A stretch of 64,000 bases of DNA from Mauremys mutica (lineage: Eukaryota > Chordata > Testudines > Geoemydidae): contig NC_059076.1 in NCBI RefSeq assembly GCF_020497125.1, positions 12,329,951 through 12,393,950 on the forward strand. The letters run 5' to 3'. Shown here in pieces: positions 1 to 10,925 of this stretch. The translations under genes and the position numbers were made by a program. Each line of letters begins with the position of its first letter. Positions within the stretch are counted from its first letter, which is position 1. The notes under the pieces were generated by a model that was not told the DNA's origin, ran no database searches, and was given only the letters and a program-made list of their open reading frames with translations.

Positions 1-284
1 TGCAGCAAGTCCTCCAACAGGGCCGCTATGCTCTCCTCGGTAAAGGGCACCGGCAGGACCTCAAAGTCAAATGGGGAAGAGGACTCATTGTAATCGATGA
101 GCAAATTTGCTGAAGGCACCAGCACAGTCACATCGTGGCCCCGAAGGGAGAGTTCCTCCAGCACCCGTTTTATGTTGAGCCAGTGACTGGCATCGGTGGG
201 CCAGACCAGCACCTTCCCACAGGATCCTGAGCCCCAGTAACTCATGTGAACCCACAGCACCAGCAAAAGCCACTTCTTCAACAT
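1..284 (-). CDS. UGT2A1: UGT2-type first coding exon 'a' (partial, runs off window start)
   Basis: Reading leftwards from an ATG at 284-282, the frame stays open to the window edge and gives about 94 residues of a UDP-glucuronosyltransferase N-terminus. It has a hydrophobic signal peptide (about residues 3-20), then GKVLVWPTDASHWLN, which carries the conserved catalytic His (residue 34 here, His35 in UGT2B enzymes) that activates the acceptor hydroxyl. A later PVPFTEESI stretch is shared with exon b. The family adds glucuronic acid to lipophilic substrates in the ER lumen; this half binds the substrate. The exon is one of four on this strand without intervening exons 2-6, so it is probably an alternative first exon. 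The 3' end and donor lie outside the window. Confidence 0.9.
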   Translation of the reverse strand, partial: MLKKWLLLVLWVHMSYWGSGSCGKVLVWPTDASHWLNIKRVLEELSLRGHDVTVLVPSANLLIDYNESSSPFDFEVLPVPFTEESIAALLEDLL

Positions 285-1919
285 CCTAGCTGCACCTCTC
301 ACTGGAGCTAAGTTCAGTTCCAAAGTCGACAGTGTAAACACTTCTAAGCACAGCCCTCAAAGACTGGATCTTGAACGTCGCAATCTTCATATAAGGTCAT
401 TTCAATGCAAAATTACCATATGTGAGGAAACACTCAGTAAGTACCAAATCCTGTTCTGGATCACCTAGAATTCTCCTTCTGGAATGAAACTGATGGATTC
501 TCCTGCAGGATTGAAAACAACCTGCTCTCTCGGCTGGACAGCTATTGTTACACAATGTGCATTTTCAGATCTGCAGGAAAATTGTCATCTTTGAATTGCA
601 AACTATGGCCCCAGTCCAAAGCTCACTAAATCAATGCGAGTCTTTCCAATGATTGCCGTGGGCTTTGGAGCAGACCCTTATTACAAAGACTTGACCCTGT
701 AATCACTGGTCTGTCTTCCACCAATCATGACTCACTGTCACCAACTTATTCATGATTTGTGATTGGCTGACGAATAGTTTTACAGATGCATTTGGGTATG
801 CGGTGTTTGGGAACACTTGTCCTGAATGTGAATGTCCCCTGGCTTCTGCCTCCATGCTGGGTGATAGGAGTAGTGCTGGAGGAGGTCCCTGGGGATCGTG
901 GGAGGAACTCCAGGAGACGGGCAGGCAGAGGAAGCTTTAGGACATCAGAGTTTCACAGTTCTTGTCCACTTGGGCTGCTGCTGTGGCTTCCCTTGTTCCC
1001 CAAGTGAAGCACTTTCACTGGCTCCAAATTTCTCCGTGGTAGTGGGTGCACGGCAGCGGATCCTCTGTGTCACACGGGCCAGCACCTATTACACACAAAA
1101 CATAGGGCCGGATTGCCCCTCCCTCTGTGGGAAAACCCCCAGGGCAAAGCAAAGAGGGGCGGGTTCTCCTGAGATGCTCCACGGGGGATGGCCCCACACA
1201 GAATGGGGCAGCCCACTAACCCCACCATCCCCCAAGAGCCACGTGGATCTCACCAAATCAGCAAGAGGCCTGGGCAAATTGCATGGAAGCCCTGCGCCTC
1301 CACACTCGCACAGAGGGACTCTGAGCCATTCCCTAGCCATGGCCCGATGGAGCCAGGATTACAGGGACCCCACCAAACACAGCTGTCTCCACGATCCCTC
1401 CTGTAAGGGGAGTCGCAGAATGATAACAGAGCTGGGGACAGGATTATCTCTCTCTGGGGAACTGCAGGGCTGATGGTGGGACAATCCTAATCACCCTCCC
1501 CCAGCCCTGTGTGCGCACAGATCCCTGGCCCCACAGAGAGCTCTGTGCCTGCTCTGGGAGCAACCAAGGAGGTGGCCGTGAAGGCAACTGAAGGATGGGG
1601 CATGGATCACTGTATTATCTTTCTATGGGACACTGCATCACCTCTACCTCGGCCTCATCCCACTCCATCGCTAGGGCACAGTCAGGGCCACAGGTTTTTG
1701 CATACACTGCAAAGTGCGATACTGCTAGTGCATTTAGATAATAGCGCAGCGATGACACACTCAGCCTTGAACATTAGAGCCTGCTTTTATCATTAAGAGG
1801 GAAACTGGTTAGGAGCCAGGTCTCTCAGCTTAATGTTCTCTTCTGCACTTGGAGGAATGCCATATTTGATCAACCAGTTAAGCCTTTGGGAGTGTCCATT
1901 CTCAGAGCAGGGGTAATGC
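285..1919. other. Intergenic or intron, no feature recognised
   Basis: About 1.6 kb upstream of UGT exon a. ORFs here (for example 898-1473 on plus) have no recognisable domain and show no codon or splice support. Promoter elements for exon a must lie in the right-hand neighbourhood of 284, but I could not identify a convincing motif. Confidence 0.4.
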
Positions 1920-2310
1920 TGACAGATCCCGGCTGTCGTCAGGCAGGATCGAACCGGGGACCTCTGGAGCTAAATGCACGAGCCTCTACTGCATGAGCTA
2001 AAAGTCACATGGCTGTTAGCAGGGGCGGCTCTATGTATTTTGCCGCCCCAAGCATGGCAGTCAGGCAGCCTTCGGCTGCATGACTGCGGGAGGTCCACCA
2101 GTCCCGTTCCTTCGGCATACCCACCGCCAAATTGCCACCGAAGCCGCAGGACCGGCGGACCTCCCACAGGCATGCCACCAAAGTCTGCCTGACTGCCGCC
2201 CTCATGGCAACTGGCAGACTGCCCCCCGCGGCTTTCCGACCCAGGCACGCGCTTGGTGCGCTGGTGCATGGAGCCGCCCCGGCTGTTAGCTAAAGCTGTA
2301 GAGCAGATAC
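1920..2310 (-). repeat. tRNA-derived SINE, split by a MITE
   Basis: On the minus strand a tRNA-like head is visible: a box A-like TAGCTCATGCAGTAGAGG followed by box B GGTTCGATCC. It resembles the tRNA-Lys-derived SINE family known from cryptodiran turtles. The head is interrupted by the element at 2020-2281 and resumes with GCTGTTAG beyond it. Confidence 0.7.
2020..2281. mobile_element. hAT-like MITE (CAGGGGCGGCT termini) inside the SINE
   Basis: Starts CAGGGGCGGCT and ends AGCCGCCCCG, an almost perfect terminal inverted repeat. It is flanked by a perfect 8-bp duplication GCTGTTAG (2012-2019 and 2282-2289). The 8-bp duplication points to the hAT superfamily. The interior is GC-rich and partly palindromic, with no coding capacity. 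Confidence 0.88.
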
Positions 2311-2702
2311 AGTTAAACTGATACAGAAGTGCCTTGGGCCAGGAGTGTTTAGCCAGTATCCTAGCTTGGCAAGTGTTCCTTAGAGGACTGCAACTTATAC
2401 CAGCAAAACTGGCCTCTTCCGGTGTAGCTTATCCCAGCCCCTCTCAGCAAAACAAGCTATACAAGTAAAGGGGCAGTTTTTCTGATACAACTTTGTTTAT
2501 GCTAGGGGCTAGTACCGGCACAGCTGCCGGCAGAGATCACAGCCCTGATGGACATCACTATGCCGGCAAAAGCTTGCAGTCTAGACTCGGCCCAGGAAAT
2601 TGAAGCTGGGTGCCTGGAATCCTCCCTCACTGGACTAGGCTTCCTTTCACACAATGCAGCCCGCAGTAAAGACACAATCATGGCAAACAAGAGCAGCCTT
2701 AC

Positions 2703-3426
2703 CTAAAACATTGCTGTAGTACTGATTCCATTCTCTCCAGAAAACCTGGTGAAACAGAACATCCTGAAGAGCATAAATGAACATGTTTTTCATCCTCTCC
2801 ATGAAGGACATCCTGTCCGTCAGGCTGCCCATGCTGGCAGGCACGTACGAAGGAGGGGCGGGAAGCCCCCCACACAGCCGCTCCACTGTGTTCCCCATAG
2901 AGATCCGGAAAGTATAGACAAATGGGACACCAAGCTTCTCTGCCACTAGCTCCCCACCCGGCAATAATGGATCTGCAAGGAGAATGTCGAAGGCAGCCTC
3001 TCTCAGCATCTCCATCAGCTCCTCATTCCACACCACCGAATCACAAGTTGCTTTGTTCATAGACAGCAGCTGTGATAGAAAGTTACACATCCTGGAAGTG
3101 GTCTCCCAGTATGAAAAGTTGGGCAGTTCATAAAGCCACATGTGGAGAAAGTCTTCCATCAGGGACGCCATATCCTCCTTTGTGAATGGCACAGGGATCA
3201 CCTCAAAATTGAAAGGGGAAGGTCTGGTGGCATCTATGCCCAGAAAGGATGAAGACAACAGCACAGTCACCTCATGGCCCCTGTCTGCGAGCTCTTCTAA
3301 AATGGACTTTACATTGAGCCAGTGACTGTTATCAGCTGGCCAGACCAGCACCTTCCCACAGGACCCTGAGCCCAAGCCAGAGCCCAGAACCAAAAAGAGT
3401 GCTGCAATACACTTCCCCGACATCAT
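2703..3426 (-). CDS. UGT2A1: UGT2-type first coding exon 'b' (complete)
   Basis: Encodes 241 residues plus one base: signal peptide, then GKVLVWPADNSHWLN with the catalytic His at residue 35, exactly the UGT2B position, and LLADP containing the partner Asp. It continues through PPSYVPASMGSLTD and ends EWNQYYSNVLG. The exon closes TTA-G before a GTAAGG donor at 2702-2697, giving phase 1. UGT2 first exons are about 720 nt; this is 724. I start at the tandem ATGs at 3426 and 3423 because a signal peptide follows immediately; an upstream in-frame ATG at 3492 would add a polar leader. No exon 2 follows before exon a, so splicing to a shared downstream set is inferred. Confidence 0.93.
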
Positions 3427-3534
3427 GTGGCTGCGTTTCCTTGGAAGCTGTTGCACTTGCCTACTTCTTTCGATCCAGGTGCCAGTACACAAGAGGACAG
3501 CCCACGGTGGAGATTATGTTCTAAAACTTCCAAC

Positions 3535-3544
3535 ATTGATTAAC
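3535..3544 (-). promoter_or_regulatory. HNF1-like half site upstream of exon b
   Basis: The minus strand reads GTTAATCAAT about 110 bp upstream of the exon b ATG, matching one half of the HNF1 consensus GTTAATNATTAAC. HNF1 drives many mammalian UGT promoters. Only one half-site is good, so this is a candidate. Confidence 0.3.
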
Positions 3545-4003
3545 CTTAATTGTCTCAGAGCACAGGGAATACTTTGGCAGTAAAAGTCAATCTGTGCTAG
3601 CACATAATCCTGTCCTGGATAAGACCGTATGAATTGCCTGCTTCAATCCACAGCAGGAAACAAGATTCGAGTCAGATCACTCCCTCTGTTGAGCAATCAC
3701 TAACAGTCATTCTTGCTCTGTATGAATCACTGCTCACTGCTCTTCGTACTAACTGCTACTGCCCCTACTGCAGAGAGAGAACTAGCCACCAGATAAAGGA
3801 AGGACTCTAGAAAAATAATATTGCCTCACTGTAGGAGAAAGAGCATTAAGGAGAAAGAAAGAAATGCATTGCCAACTGTATTGCAGCATGTGGGTTTCTG
3901 TAACTGTTTTCCAGTGATAGATCCTACAGGAGCTGTGATAGGGAAGCCAGGAAAGTGACAGCATGTCTACTATAGCCAGTCTGTAAGGTTAGGGGCTTGC
4001 TTT

Positions 4004-4397
4004 TGTGAAAGTGAAATGAATTATATTAAAGAAATAGAATGAATTAAAGAATGCTGGATGTGCCTTTAAGTAGAAATGAAAAGAATGCTGTGATCCAGGT
4101 GTCAGGAAAGCAGACATTAAGGTAGAACAATTGCTCCGCTTAAGGGCGATTGGTGAAGTATTAGCCTTAGATCGATAAGAGTTAGTAAGGAAGTAGGAGA
4201 TGCATGCTGTGCCCCAGGTAAATTTTACAATTTTGCTCTCTTTGTCCCTTTGTTTAGTTCGCTCCCTTTTATCTGTATAAAAAAGACTGTTTGGGTCTTG
4301 TATGGGGGCTCACATTATCTGGGTGTTATTAGCAGAGCGCTGTGCTAATAAAACAGAGTGGTCTGACAAACTGAGTCCTGAGTCTGACACTTTCACA
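4004..4397 (+). mobile_element. Solo LTR
   Basis: Begins TGTGAAAGT and ends ACTTTCACA, a perfect short inverted terminus. It carries a TATA box at 4276-4283 and a polyadenylation signal AATAAA at 4347-4352 in the right order and spacing for an LTR. I found no clear target duplication and no internal region, so it is called solo. Confidence 0.7.
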
Positions 4398-4483
4398 AGA
4401 CTTTTATACCTGGAGTTAATTGATTGCCAATTAACTTGAGGTAATTAACAGATTTGTAAAGGCTGGTGTGGACACAGTGCACA

Positions 4484-4617
4484 CAGGGGCGGCTCCAGCA
4501 CACCAAGCGCGTGCTTGGGGCGGCAAGCCACGGGGGGGGCGATCTGCCGGCGCCGCGAGTGCAGCAGGCAGCCTGCCTGCTGTGCTTGGGGCGGCAAAAT
4601 GCCTAGAGCCGCCCCTG
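4484..4617. mobile_element. hAT-like MITE, second copy of the CAGGGGCGGCT family
   Basis: 134 bp, starts CAGGGGCGGCT and ends AGCCGCCCCTG (perfect inverted repeat), with the perfect 8-bp duplication AGTGCACA at 4476-4483 and 4618-4625. Same family as 2020-2281 but internally shorter. Confidence 0.9.
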
Positions 4618-4625
4618 AGTGCACA

Positions 4626-6226
4626 CATTTCATCATGTTACACAGGTCTTGTTCTTTTCTCTAGGGATCAGCACAGCCTGTCTGCAGTGGGGAGAGTCCA
4701 CAGTAAGACTTTAGGAACATGTTAAATTACCTGGAGTTAACTGGCAATCAAGTACCTCAAGCTAATTGTCAATCAATTATCTCCAGCTACAAAAGTCTAG
4801 TGAAGACAAGCACAGGCCCCCTTCTATTTGGGATAGTTCATCTGTGACTCTTTTGGCCTCTGTTTTCACCAGCGTTTTTTTCTTCCTTCTGCTTTGTCTT
4901 GTTTCCTATGTTGGCTACTTCTCCCTAGGCTAGTAGGCTGGGTTAAATACCCTGGGTCTCTTCTCACTCTGTCATGCCCTCCTTCTATCACTCTATAGCA
5001 TAAAAGGGCCTCAAAGCCAGCTGACCTGGCCACCTGGGAATTCTTCTTATGCAGGGAATATACAGCCTTTAATCCACTTCATGCAAGGGTTTCCCTCTTA
5101 CGTGTCAGAAGGGCTCCGTTAAGCCAATGGGATTCTTTCCAACGGGCTGTCAATCAGGCCTAAACTTTAAGTAGTCCCCAAAAGAAAATAAATGCAGTTT
5201 CATCATGAAGCAATTGGAAGAAGCCATGCGGAAAAGCAACAGAACAATTGCAGTCATCAGCTCCAGCTCCTTCGTACGCATTAGATACCCTCAGATGTAT
5301 CTCGCAGTTTCAAAATTAGGTATAACTTCCATTATCTGAATGCAGTGAAGGCAAGAATAAGCTGAGATAAGTGCGGTTTCAGATAGCAGAATAGTTTCTG
5401 GTGTAAGGGCTTGTCTATGTGCAAAGATGGTTTAACCAAAGATGGACATGACCTTAGTTTGGATAACTGAGGCGGCCCGTGCTGCATTTGACATGAGAAA
5501 CAAGAAGTGTCCGACTGAGGAGGGAAATTTTCAACCCATGTGCATGATGGCATCCTCCTGTTCTAAAGAAATATTGCACCATGACAAAGAAAATAATTGG
5601 AAGTGAACTATTCATGGATCCTCTTGTTATTCTCTTCCAATGGCATTCCAGGCCAGTTGTGGTTTGGTGAAACATACTGGTAGCAGCCACATGTGACACC
5701 ACTGCACATAAACAACAAAAGGAGTCTTCATTCCTGCAAGGTTTTCACAAGTGCTTCAGAGGAGATTCCAGCCACACACTTCCATCATCAGAATGGACAG
5801 CGTCACTGGCTGAGTAGAAGGGGAAGGAGGAGAGTCGTATGGATTCAATGTAGCTGCTATAATCAGAGGGTCCTGGACCTCATTTATCTCTGTTTTAGGC
5901 CAATGTCTCTGTTGACTTCAATAGAGTCACTCCTGAGTTACAACAGTGTCAGAGGAAAGGCAGCCCCACTGACTTCATCAACTATCTTCCTCTGCCTCAG
6001 AGGAAACAGACCATTGATTATGTTTCCCTACTTCTGATATACAGATGTTTACCCTCCAGTGAAACCTCTACGTTGACAAGGCCACATACTCAGCTCACAG
6101 AAACCAGTGTCACTCCACTGAAGTCCATTTACACCAGCTGAGGATCTGGCCCTGTCCTCAATCATTTTGTCACCTTATGTTACCCATCCCTTTCGAAAAT
6201 AGAGGTGAGTACTTATGGAAACTCAC
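4626..6226. other. Spacer between UGT exons b and c
   Basis: No coding exon recognised. A conserved reptile repeat tail (ACACCAGCTGAGGATCTGGC near 6132-6152) lies close to exon c. No decayed UGT exon was recognised by eye. Confidence 0.4.
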
Positions 6227-6947
6227 CCAATACGCTGCTATAATAGGAGTCCCATTCCTTCCAAATCAGGAGCTGCAGAAGGTCATGAATGAGGTAGAGC
6301 AATAGGTTTTCAGTCCTTTCCAAGAAGGACATCTTTTCTTGTAGCTCAGAGGTGGCAGCTGGCACGTAAGAAGGAGGAGCCAATATCTGACCACACAGTC
6401 TCTCAAATGCAAAGCCTGGGGAAAACCTCAGGGTGAAGATAAACGGCACCCTCAGCAGCTCCGCCAGCAGCTCCCCACAGGGCAGCACTGGGTCTGAGAG
6501 GAGGACATCATACTGGGACATCCGCAGCTTTTCCAGCAGCTTCCTGCTTTTTACTGCCCCATCACATATCTGCCTCTGCGTGTGAGAAACGCTACGTGAG
6601 AGGCTCCTCATCGTGCTATGCATTTCCCAGAAGGAGACCTGAGCTTTCTCATAGACCCAGAAACGCAGGAATTTTTCCCACAGTGATCGCAGCCTGTCAG
6701 ATGTAAATCCAACCTCGATGGGTTCAAAATGAAGAGCGGAAGCTGAAGTAGCGTTGACAGAAAGGGATGCTGAATGGACCAGCACTGTAATGTTATGGCC
6801 CATGCTTGCCAGTTCTTCAGTCACCAGTTTCAGATTCATCCAGTGGCTGTAATCCGCAGGCCACACCAGCACCTTCCCAGAGAGCACATTCTCAGCCAGC
6901 AGGGAGAGGCAAACTAGTACCCTGCAGGTGCACTGCAAATTTAGCAT
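6227..6947 (-). CDS. UGT2A1: UGT2-type first coding exon 'c' (complete)
   Basis: Encodes 240 residues plus one base from the ATG at 6947. Signal peptide residues about 8-22, then GKVLVWPADYSHWMN with catalytic His35; VLLSDP carries the partner Asp. It ends EWDSYYSSVLG and TTG-G before a GTGAGT donor (6226-6221), phase 1 as in exons b and d. The catalytic residues and length (721 nt) are normal for UGT2 first exons. It differs from exon b over most of the substrate-binding half, which is what an array of alternative first exons would vary to change substrate range. No frame damage seen. Confidence 0.93.
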
Positions 6948-7011
6948 CGCTGCAGCAGCTGTGAATCAGCAGACAAAGGCTGTGTTCACACAGGGATCTG
7001 CCTTAAAAGAG

Positions 7012-7018
7012 TGAGTCA
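7012..7018. promoter_or_regulatory. AP-1-like site upstream of exon c
   Basis: TGAGTCA, a perfect AP-1 core, lies about 65 bp upstream of the exon c ATG with a TTTTAAG stretch nearby. A 7-bp match can occur by chance. Confidence 0.25.
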
Positions 7019-7249
7019 TAAAAAATTCATGCTGTCAGTAAGAAACATCCCATGATTTATGATACACCCATCTCTTTCTGGAAAACCTGGATGGGAATTC
7101 TATTCAGCATGGAATGGAGCAAACTTTGCAGATCTCCCTATCAGACGGTACAAACAGTGAACACCATGAACTTGCTGTTTCATGTGATTTTTAAAGCTAA
7201 CGGCACAACTGGGAGTTCGGCACCCACCGACTTTTAATCAGAGATAAGG

Positions 7250-7375
7250 GCCAGATTTACAAAGGTCTTTAGGTGCCTAATGAGGCAGACAGGTGCTTAA
7301 CCTGCTTAGGTGCCTAGTGGTATTTAGGCAAGTGCCTAACTCCCCTTAGCTTCAAAGGGAGTTAGGCACCTAACC
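7250..7375. repeat. Interspersed repeat rich in TTAGGTGCCTA
   Basis: Imperfectly palindromic, with repeated GGTGCCTA and AGTTAGGCACCTAA blocks and a GGGCCAGATTTACAAAGG edge. Related copies occur at 16.5-16.9 kb, about 30.0 kb and 53.2-53.4 kb. Probably an old non-autonomous DNA element; class not determined. Confidence 0.55.
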
Positions 7376-10300
7376 TGCTTAGAATGAAACCGCTCTAAAG
7401 CAACACTGTTTGACCACACACACACATAGGAAAGTGGGTTGAAGAACTTGCCTCCTCTACAGCATCCCCAGCGATCAAGGGTGTCTTTCTGCAGCTTGGG
7501 GTCCTTCTGGACTCCTCAGTGTTACTGGCTGGCCAAATAACCCTGGCAGCAAACAATACCCACCCAACTGCCACCTGCTGAAGAGAATGAAATACCCACG
7601 TGCACCAAGCCCAGGGCTCTGTTGAAACAAAAGGGTTTGCAGGTAGCCTGTTCTCTCAGTAACTGGGTGGATGAGAGGCCTGCTGTGGCCATTGAATCTG
7701 CGCTGCACTCCAAGTTCAAACTCCAAGTTCTGCCCTTGGCAGAAATGTGAGAATGAGCTACAGGCCTGTTGCTACCATCTGCTTCTGATAAATGGGTTTC
7801 CTCTTCCTAGGAATGGGCCCTGAGTAGAACAGCTAATTTAGAAGGGGCTCTAACTTTGGGGGGGGGCTCTCCTCAAACCCCCATGCAAGCTGGGATCTGG
7901 GGGACTGGGTCTGAGCTCCTTCCCTGCCCCCTGTATGCGAGCCAGGATCTGAGGGCCCCTGCCCCTTTGGGGGAGGGGAAGTTGAGCTCCTTTCCCTGAC
8001 CCCCCCTGGGAGCTGAGGTGGCCCTGACTCTGTACAATGGAGACAATAGCACTTCCTTACCTCACAGGGGTGTTGGGAGGATAAATACATGAAAGATGGT
8101 GAAATGCTCAGATGCTATAGTAACAAAGGACAAATAAGTACCTGAAATGGAACTAGACTAGATACCATGCAATGAGATGTTTGGTATAAGAGCTGCTTGC
8201 TCTTCTGTATGCCACTAGGGGACAGTAACGTACTGTAGACTGGATTTGAAAGTCTGGTAACGCACTAGCTTTTTCCTGGTAACCTATTTTCCCTGCACTT
8301 AAGAAATCACTTAAAGTCCCTTTCACTGTGAGAGAAAAATAGCTTCTAAGCTTCTGCTCTGCAAAAGTTCTCATTGTTTACCAAGTCACATTGTTATTGT
8401 CCTAATGTTTTTCATTGCAGCTTATGCGTACGGTTTGGATCATTCTTTCCTTTTTCATTCTCTCTGTCCATTCTTCCCATACAAAAGCAGACAGGTATTG
8501 TAATGGAATAGCTATGGGAAACCAAGGGGAGTCAAGTGATCTGCTGTGACTGCAGTATGACAATAGAGGTTCATTTTCTTAAAGCGTGAAGGGCTCAGTC
8601 TTGCAAGGTGCCGAGCCTCGGTCAGGTGCTGGAGTCAGTGAGAGTTGAAGGTGCAGTTCACAGTTCCAAACCTATTAAAATGTCATTCACTGATCCTATG
8701 TAACTAATATTTAAGTAAACTATCAGCGTTACAAGACAGATTAGCTCCACTGACAACAATTCAAAACAAAGGGTTCTATGTGAAATGAAAGAAATCGCAG
8801 TGCCCTCATTGCTTATTACCGGATGCAGTGTATGTAAGCATAATTTGTTTTGAAAAGAGAGGCTCGGTTTTAACTAACCTGTGATGTAAGTATGGGTTTT
8901 GGTTACAAAGCCATGCTTGATTTCAGTATATCCGCTGAGAACCTCTGAATTTTCCTCTCATTCACCCGGCCAAATTGCCATGCTGAACAGTTAGGGCAGA
9001 GTGTATTTTGTCTTCAGGCTTTATCCACAACTGATCATCTAATCTGATCTCCTGTGTAACACAGGCCAGAGAATTTCACCAGTTACCCCTATATTGAGCC
9101 CTATATCACAGAAGAGCCTCCAAAGTTAACGTATCTTGCCATTAGAGGAAAACATGGCTTGGGTTCTAGGTCATATCAGTGCTACCCAATATGGAAGCGG
9201 TTCAAGGAGGAGAGTATCCGGGGTGGTTGTTTAGAACATTGTGGCAGCAGCCTCTCTATAATTTAGGCTGTAGCTAGGATTCTAAAAATGCCCCAGAAAA
9301 GACAGTTCATTGTGAATGTTGGCAGGTTGTGCCATGGGCCAGGTTTCGCTTCATGGGGAGAATCTCAAGTCAGTTGAACTAGGGGTTCCTAAGACATAGC
9401 ACACTAAAAAATGGACTCTTTTGAAAATAAAAAAAAATTGTAACGTTTTCTGCTCACCCTCTGTGAGGGGTGAAACATCTAGCCCTGTGCTTTTGTGGCT
9501 GACATCTTGTGCCTGGGACTACAAAGTAAATTTGGCACATAAAATACAGAAAGGTATTAGCAAAAAGAACGAGGAGTTCTTGTGGCACCTGAAGTGGGCA
9601 CAAGTACTCCTCGTTCGTTTTGCTGATACAGACTAACATGGCTTCCACTCAGAAAGGTATTAGGATTTTTTTTTTGAGCTATGGAAAGACCACGGGGACT
9701 GCTGGTGATTCATGGATAGAGGTCAGACTAAGGGATCTAATGGTCCTGTCTGGCCTTAAAATCCATCAATGTCTGGCTCACTAGCATTGTCTGCAGACTC
9801 CTGACTGAGTTCAGCACTAGCTCTCCTCTGAACCTAACAAAAAGCACAGAGGGAATGGGCAAAATGATGTGCTTGCTTGCTTCTCAGCTGGATTTGAACT
9901 CAGGACCTCCAACACCACAGTATAGATCTTTACCACTTGAGCTAAAACAGTAGCTACCTCAATGAGCTAGCAGCCCTTGTAGGTTTTATCATCTTATGGG
10001 AACCAGCCACTTGAAGAGGACACAAATATCACTGAACCAGTGAGTTACACTTATATACACCCATCAAACATCCTTTGGTCTAGGAGCAGTGCTGGGCTAG
10101 GGACTAGGATTTCTAGTGTCACCTCTTCCAACACCTGGCTCTAGTAGTTCCCTCACACCCCTTATTACTGAGATAGTCATTGTGCCCCTGTCCTGGAAGA
10201 GAAACAAGCATCATTAACCCTCTTTTAGAGATGAGATAACTGTCGTCCACTGGAGACATGAGTTCACTTCTGGCACCGCTGGGACTAGAACCTCATCTAT

Positions 10301-10465
10301 CCTCTTGTAAGTACACATTATAACAATCTGTAATTACATGACCACATGCAATTTGTTCTACAGGACCCCTACCTCATTCAGTGCATTGGAGGGACAGTAA
10401 ATGAGACAGACAGTTGGAAAGGTTGCATTGTAAGGTCCTTAAAGTGCCTCGCACAATCGGGTCCC
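7376..10465. other. Spacer between UGT exons c and d, repeat fragments only
   Basis: Holds a CORE/MIR-like SINE tail near 8026-8150 (CTCACAGGGGTGTTGGGAGG and downstream), a CR1 3' fragment near 9045-9110, a Penelope-like element tail near 9565-9650 (GTGGCACC and GATACAGACTAACATGGC), and a tRNA-like SINE head on minus at 9883-9965 (TAGCTCAAGTGGTAAAG, GAGTTCAAATCC). No gene recognised. Confidence 0.45.
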
Positions 10466-10587
10466 AGGGTGACCAGGCAGCAAGTGTGAAAAATCAGGAC
10501 AGTGGGCAGGGAGTAATAGGTGCCTATATAAGACAAAGCTCCAAATATCAAGACTGTCCCTGTAAAATCAGGACATCTGGTCACCCT
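10466..10587. mobile_element. Short hAT-like MITE (AGGGTGACCAG termini)
   Basis: Starts AGGGTGACCAG and ends CTGGTCACCCT, an 11-bp inverted repeat, about 122 bp. It is the same terminal family as the large insertion in the sulfotransferase gene at 41827-42679. I see no convincing target duplication. Confidence 0.7.
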
Positions 10588-10925
10588 ATGGGGTTCTGGT
10601 CCATGAGTTGGACTCCCAGGTCCTACAGTAATACAAATAATAAATAATAATTATAATAATAAAGGCTGTTCTCCCATGGTTAAGGCACTGGACTGGAACC
10701 TAAGAGAACTGAATTCTATTCCTAGCTGTGCCACAATGGTGTGGTGTGGGGCAAGGCTCAGTTATGCCTATGCAGATGCACAGTGGGGCCGGACTGATGT
10801 TGTCTGGGGCAACTTAAAAGTTAGGAGGTACCAGAATTAAAGCGCTTGTCTTTGCAACATGAACATTCTTCTGACATAGATTTTTGGATGTAATATCATT
10901 AAGAATGAAAGAGTGAAATGCTTAC

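Noticed and set aside
898..1473. 191-codon plus ORF
   Set aside because: No recognisable domain, no splice or start support, lies in repeat-like spacer.
1945..2010. Possible tRNA gene (box A and B present on minus)
   Set aside because: The cloverleaf is degraded and part of a longer SINE interrupted by a MITE.
2647..3492. Full 281-codon ORF as a single-exon protein
   Set aside because: The last residues after VLG are intron; the family boundary and a GTAAGG donor show an exon end at 2703.
9883..9965. Possible tRNA gene
   Set aside because: Box A and B are recognisable but stems do not pair well; SINE remnant more likely.
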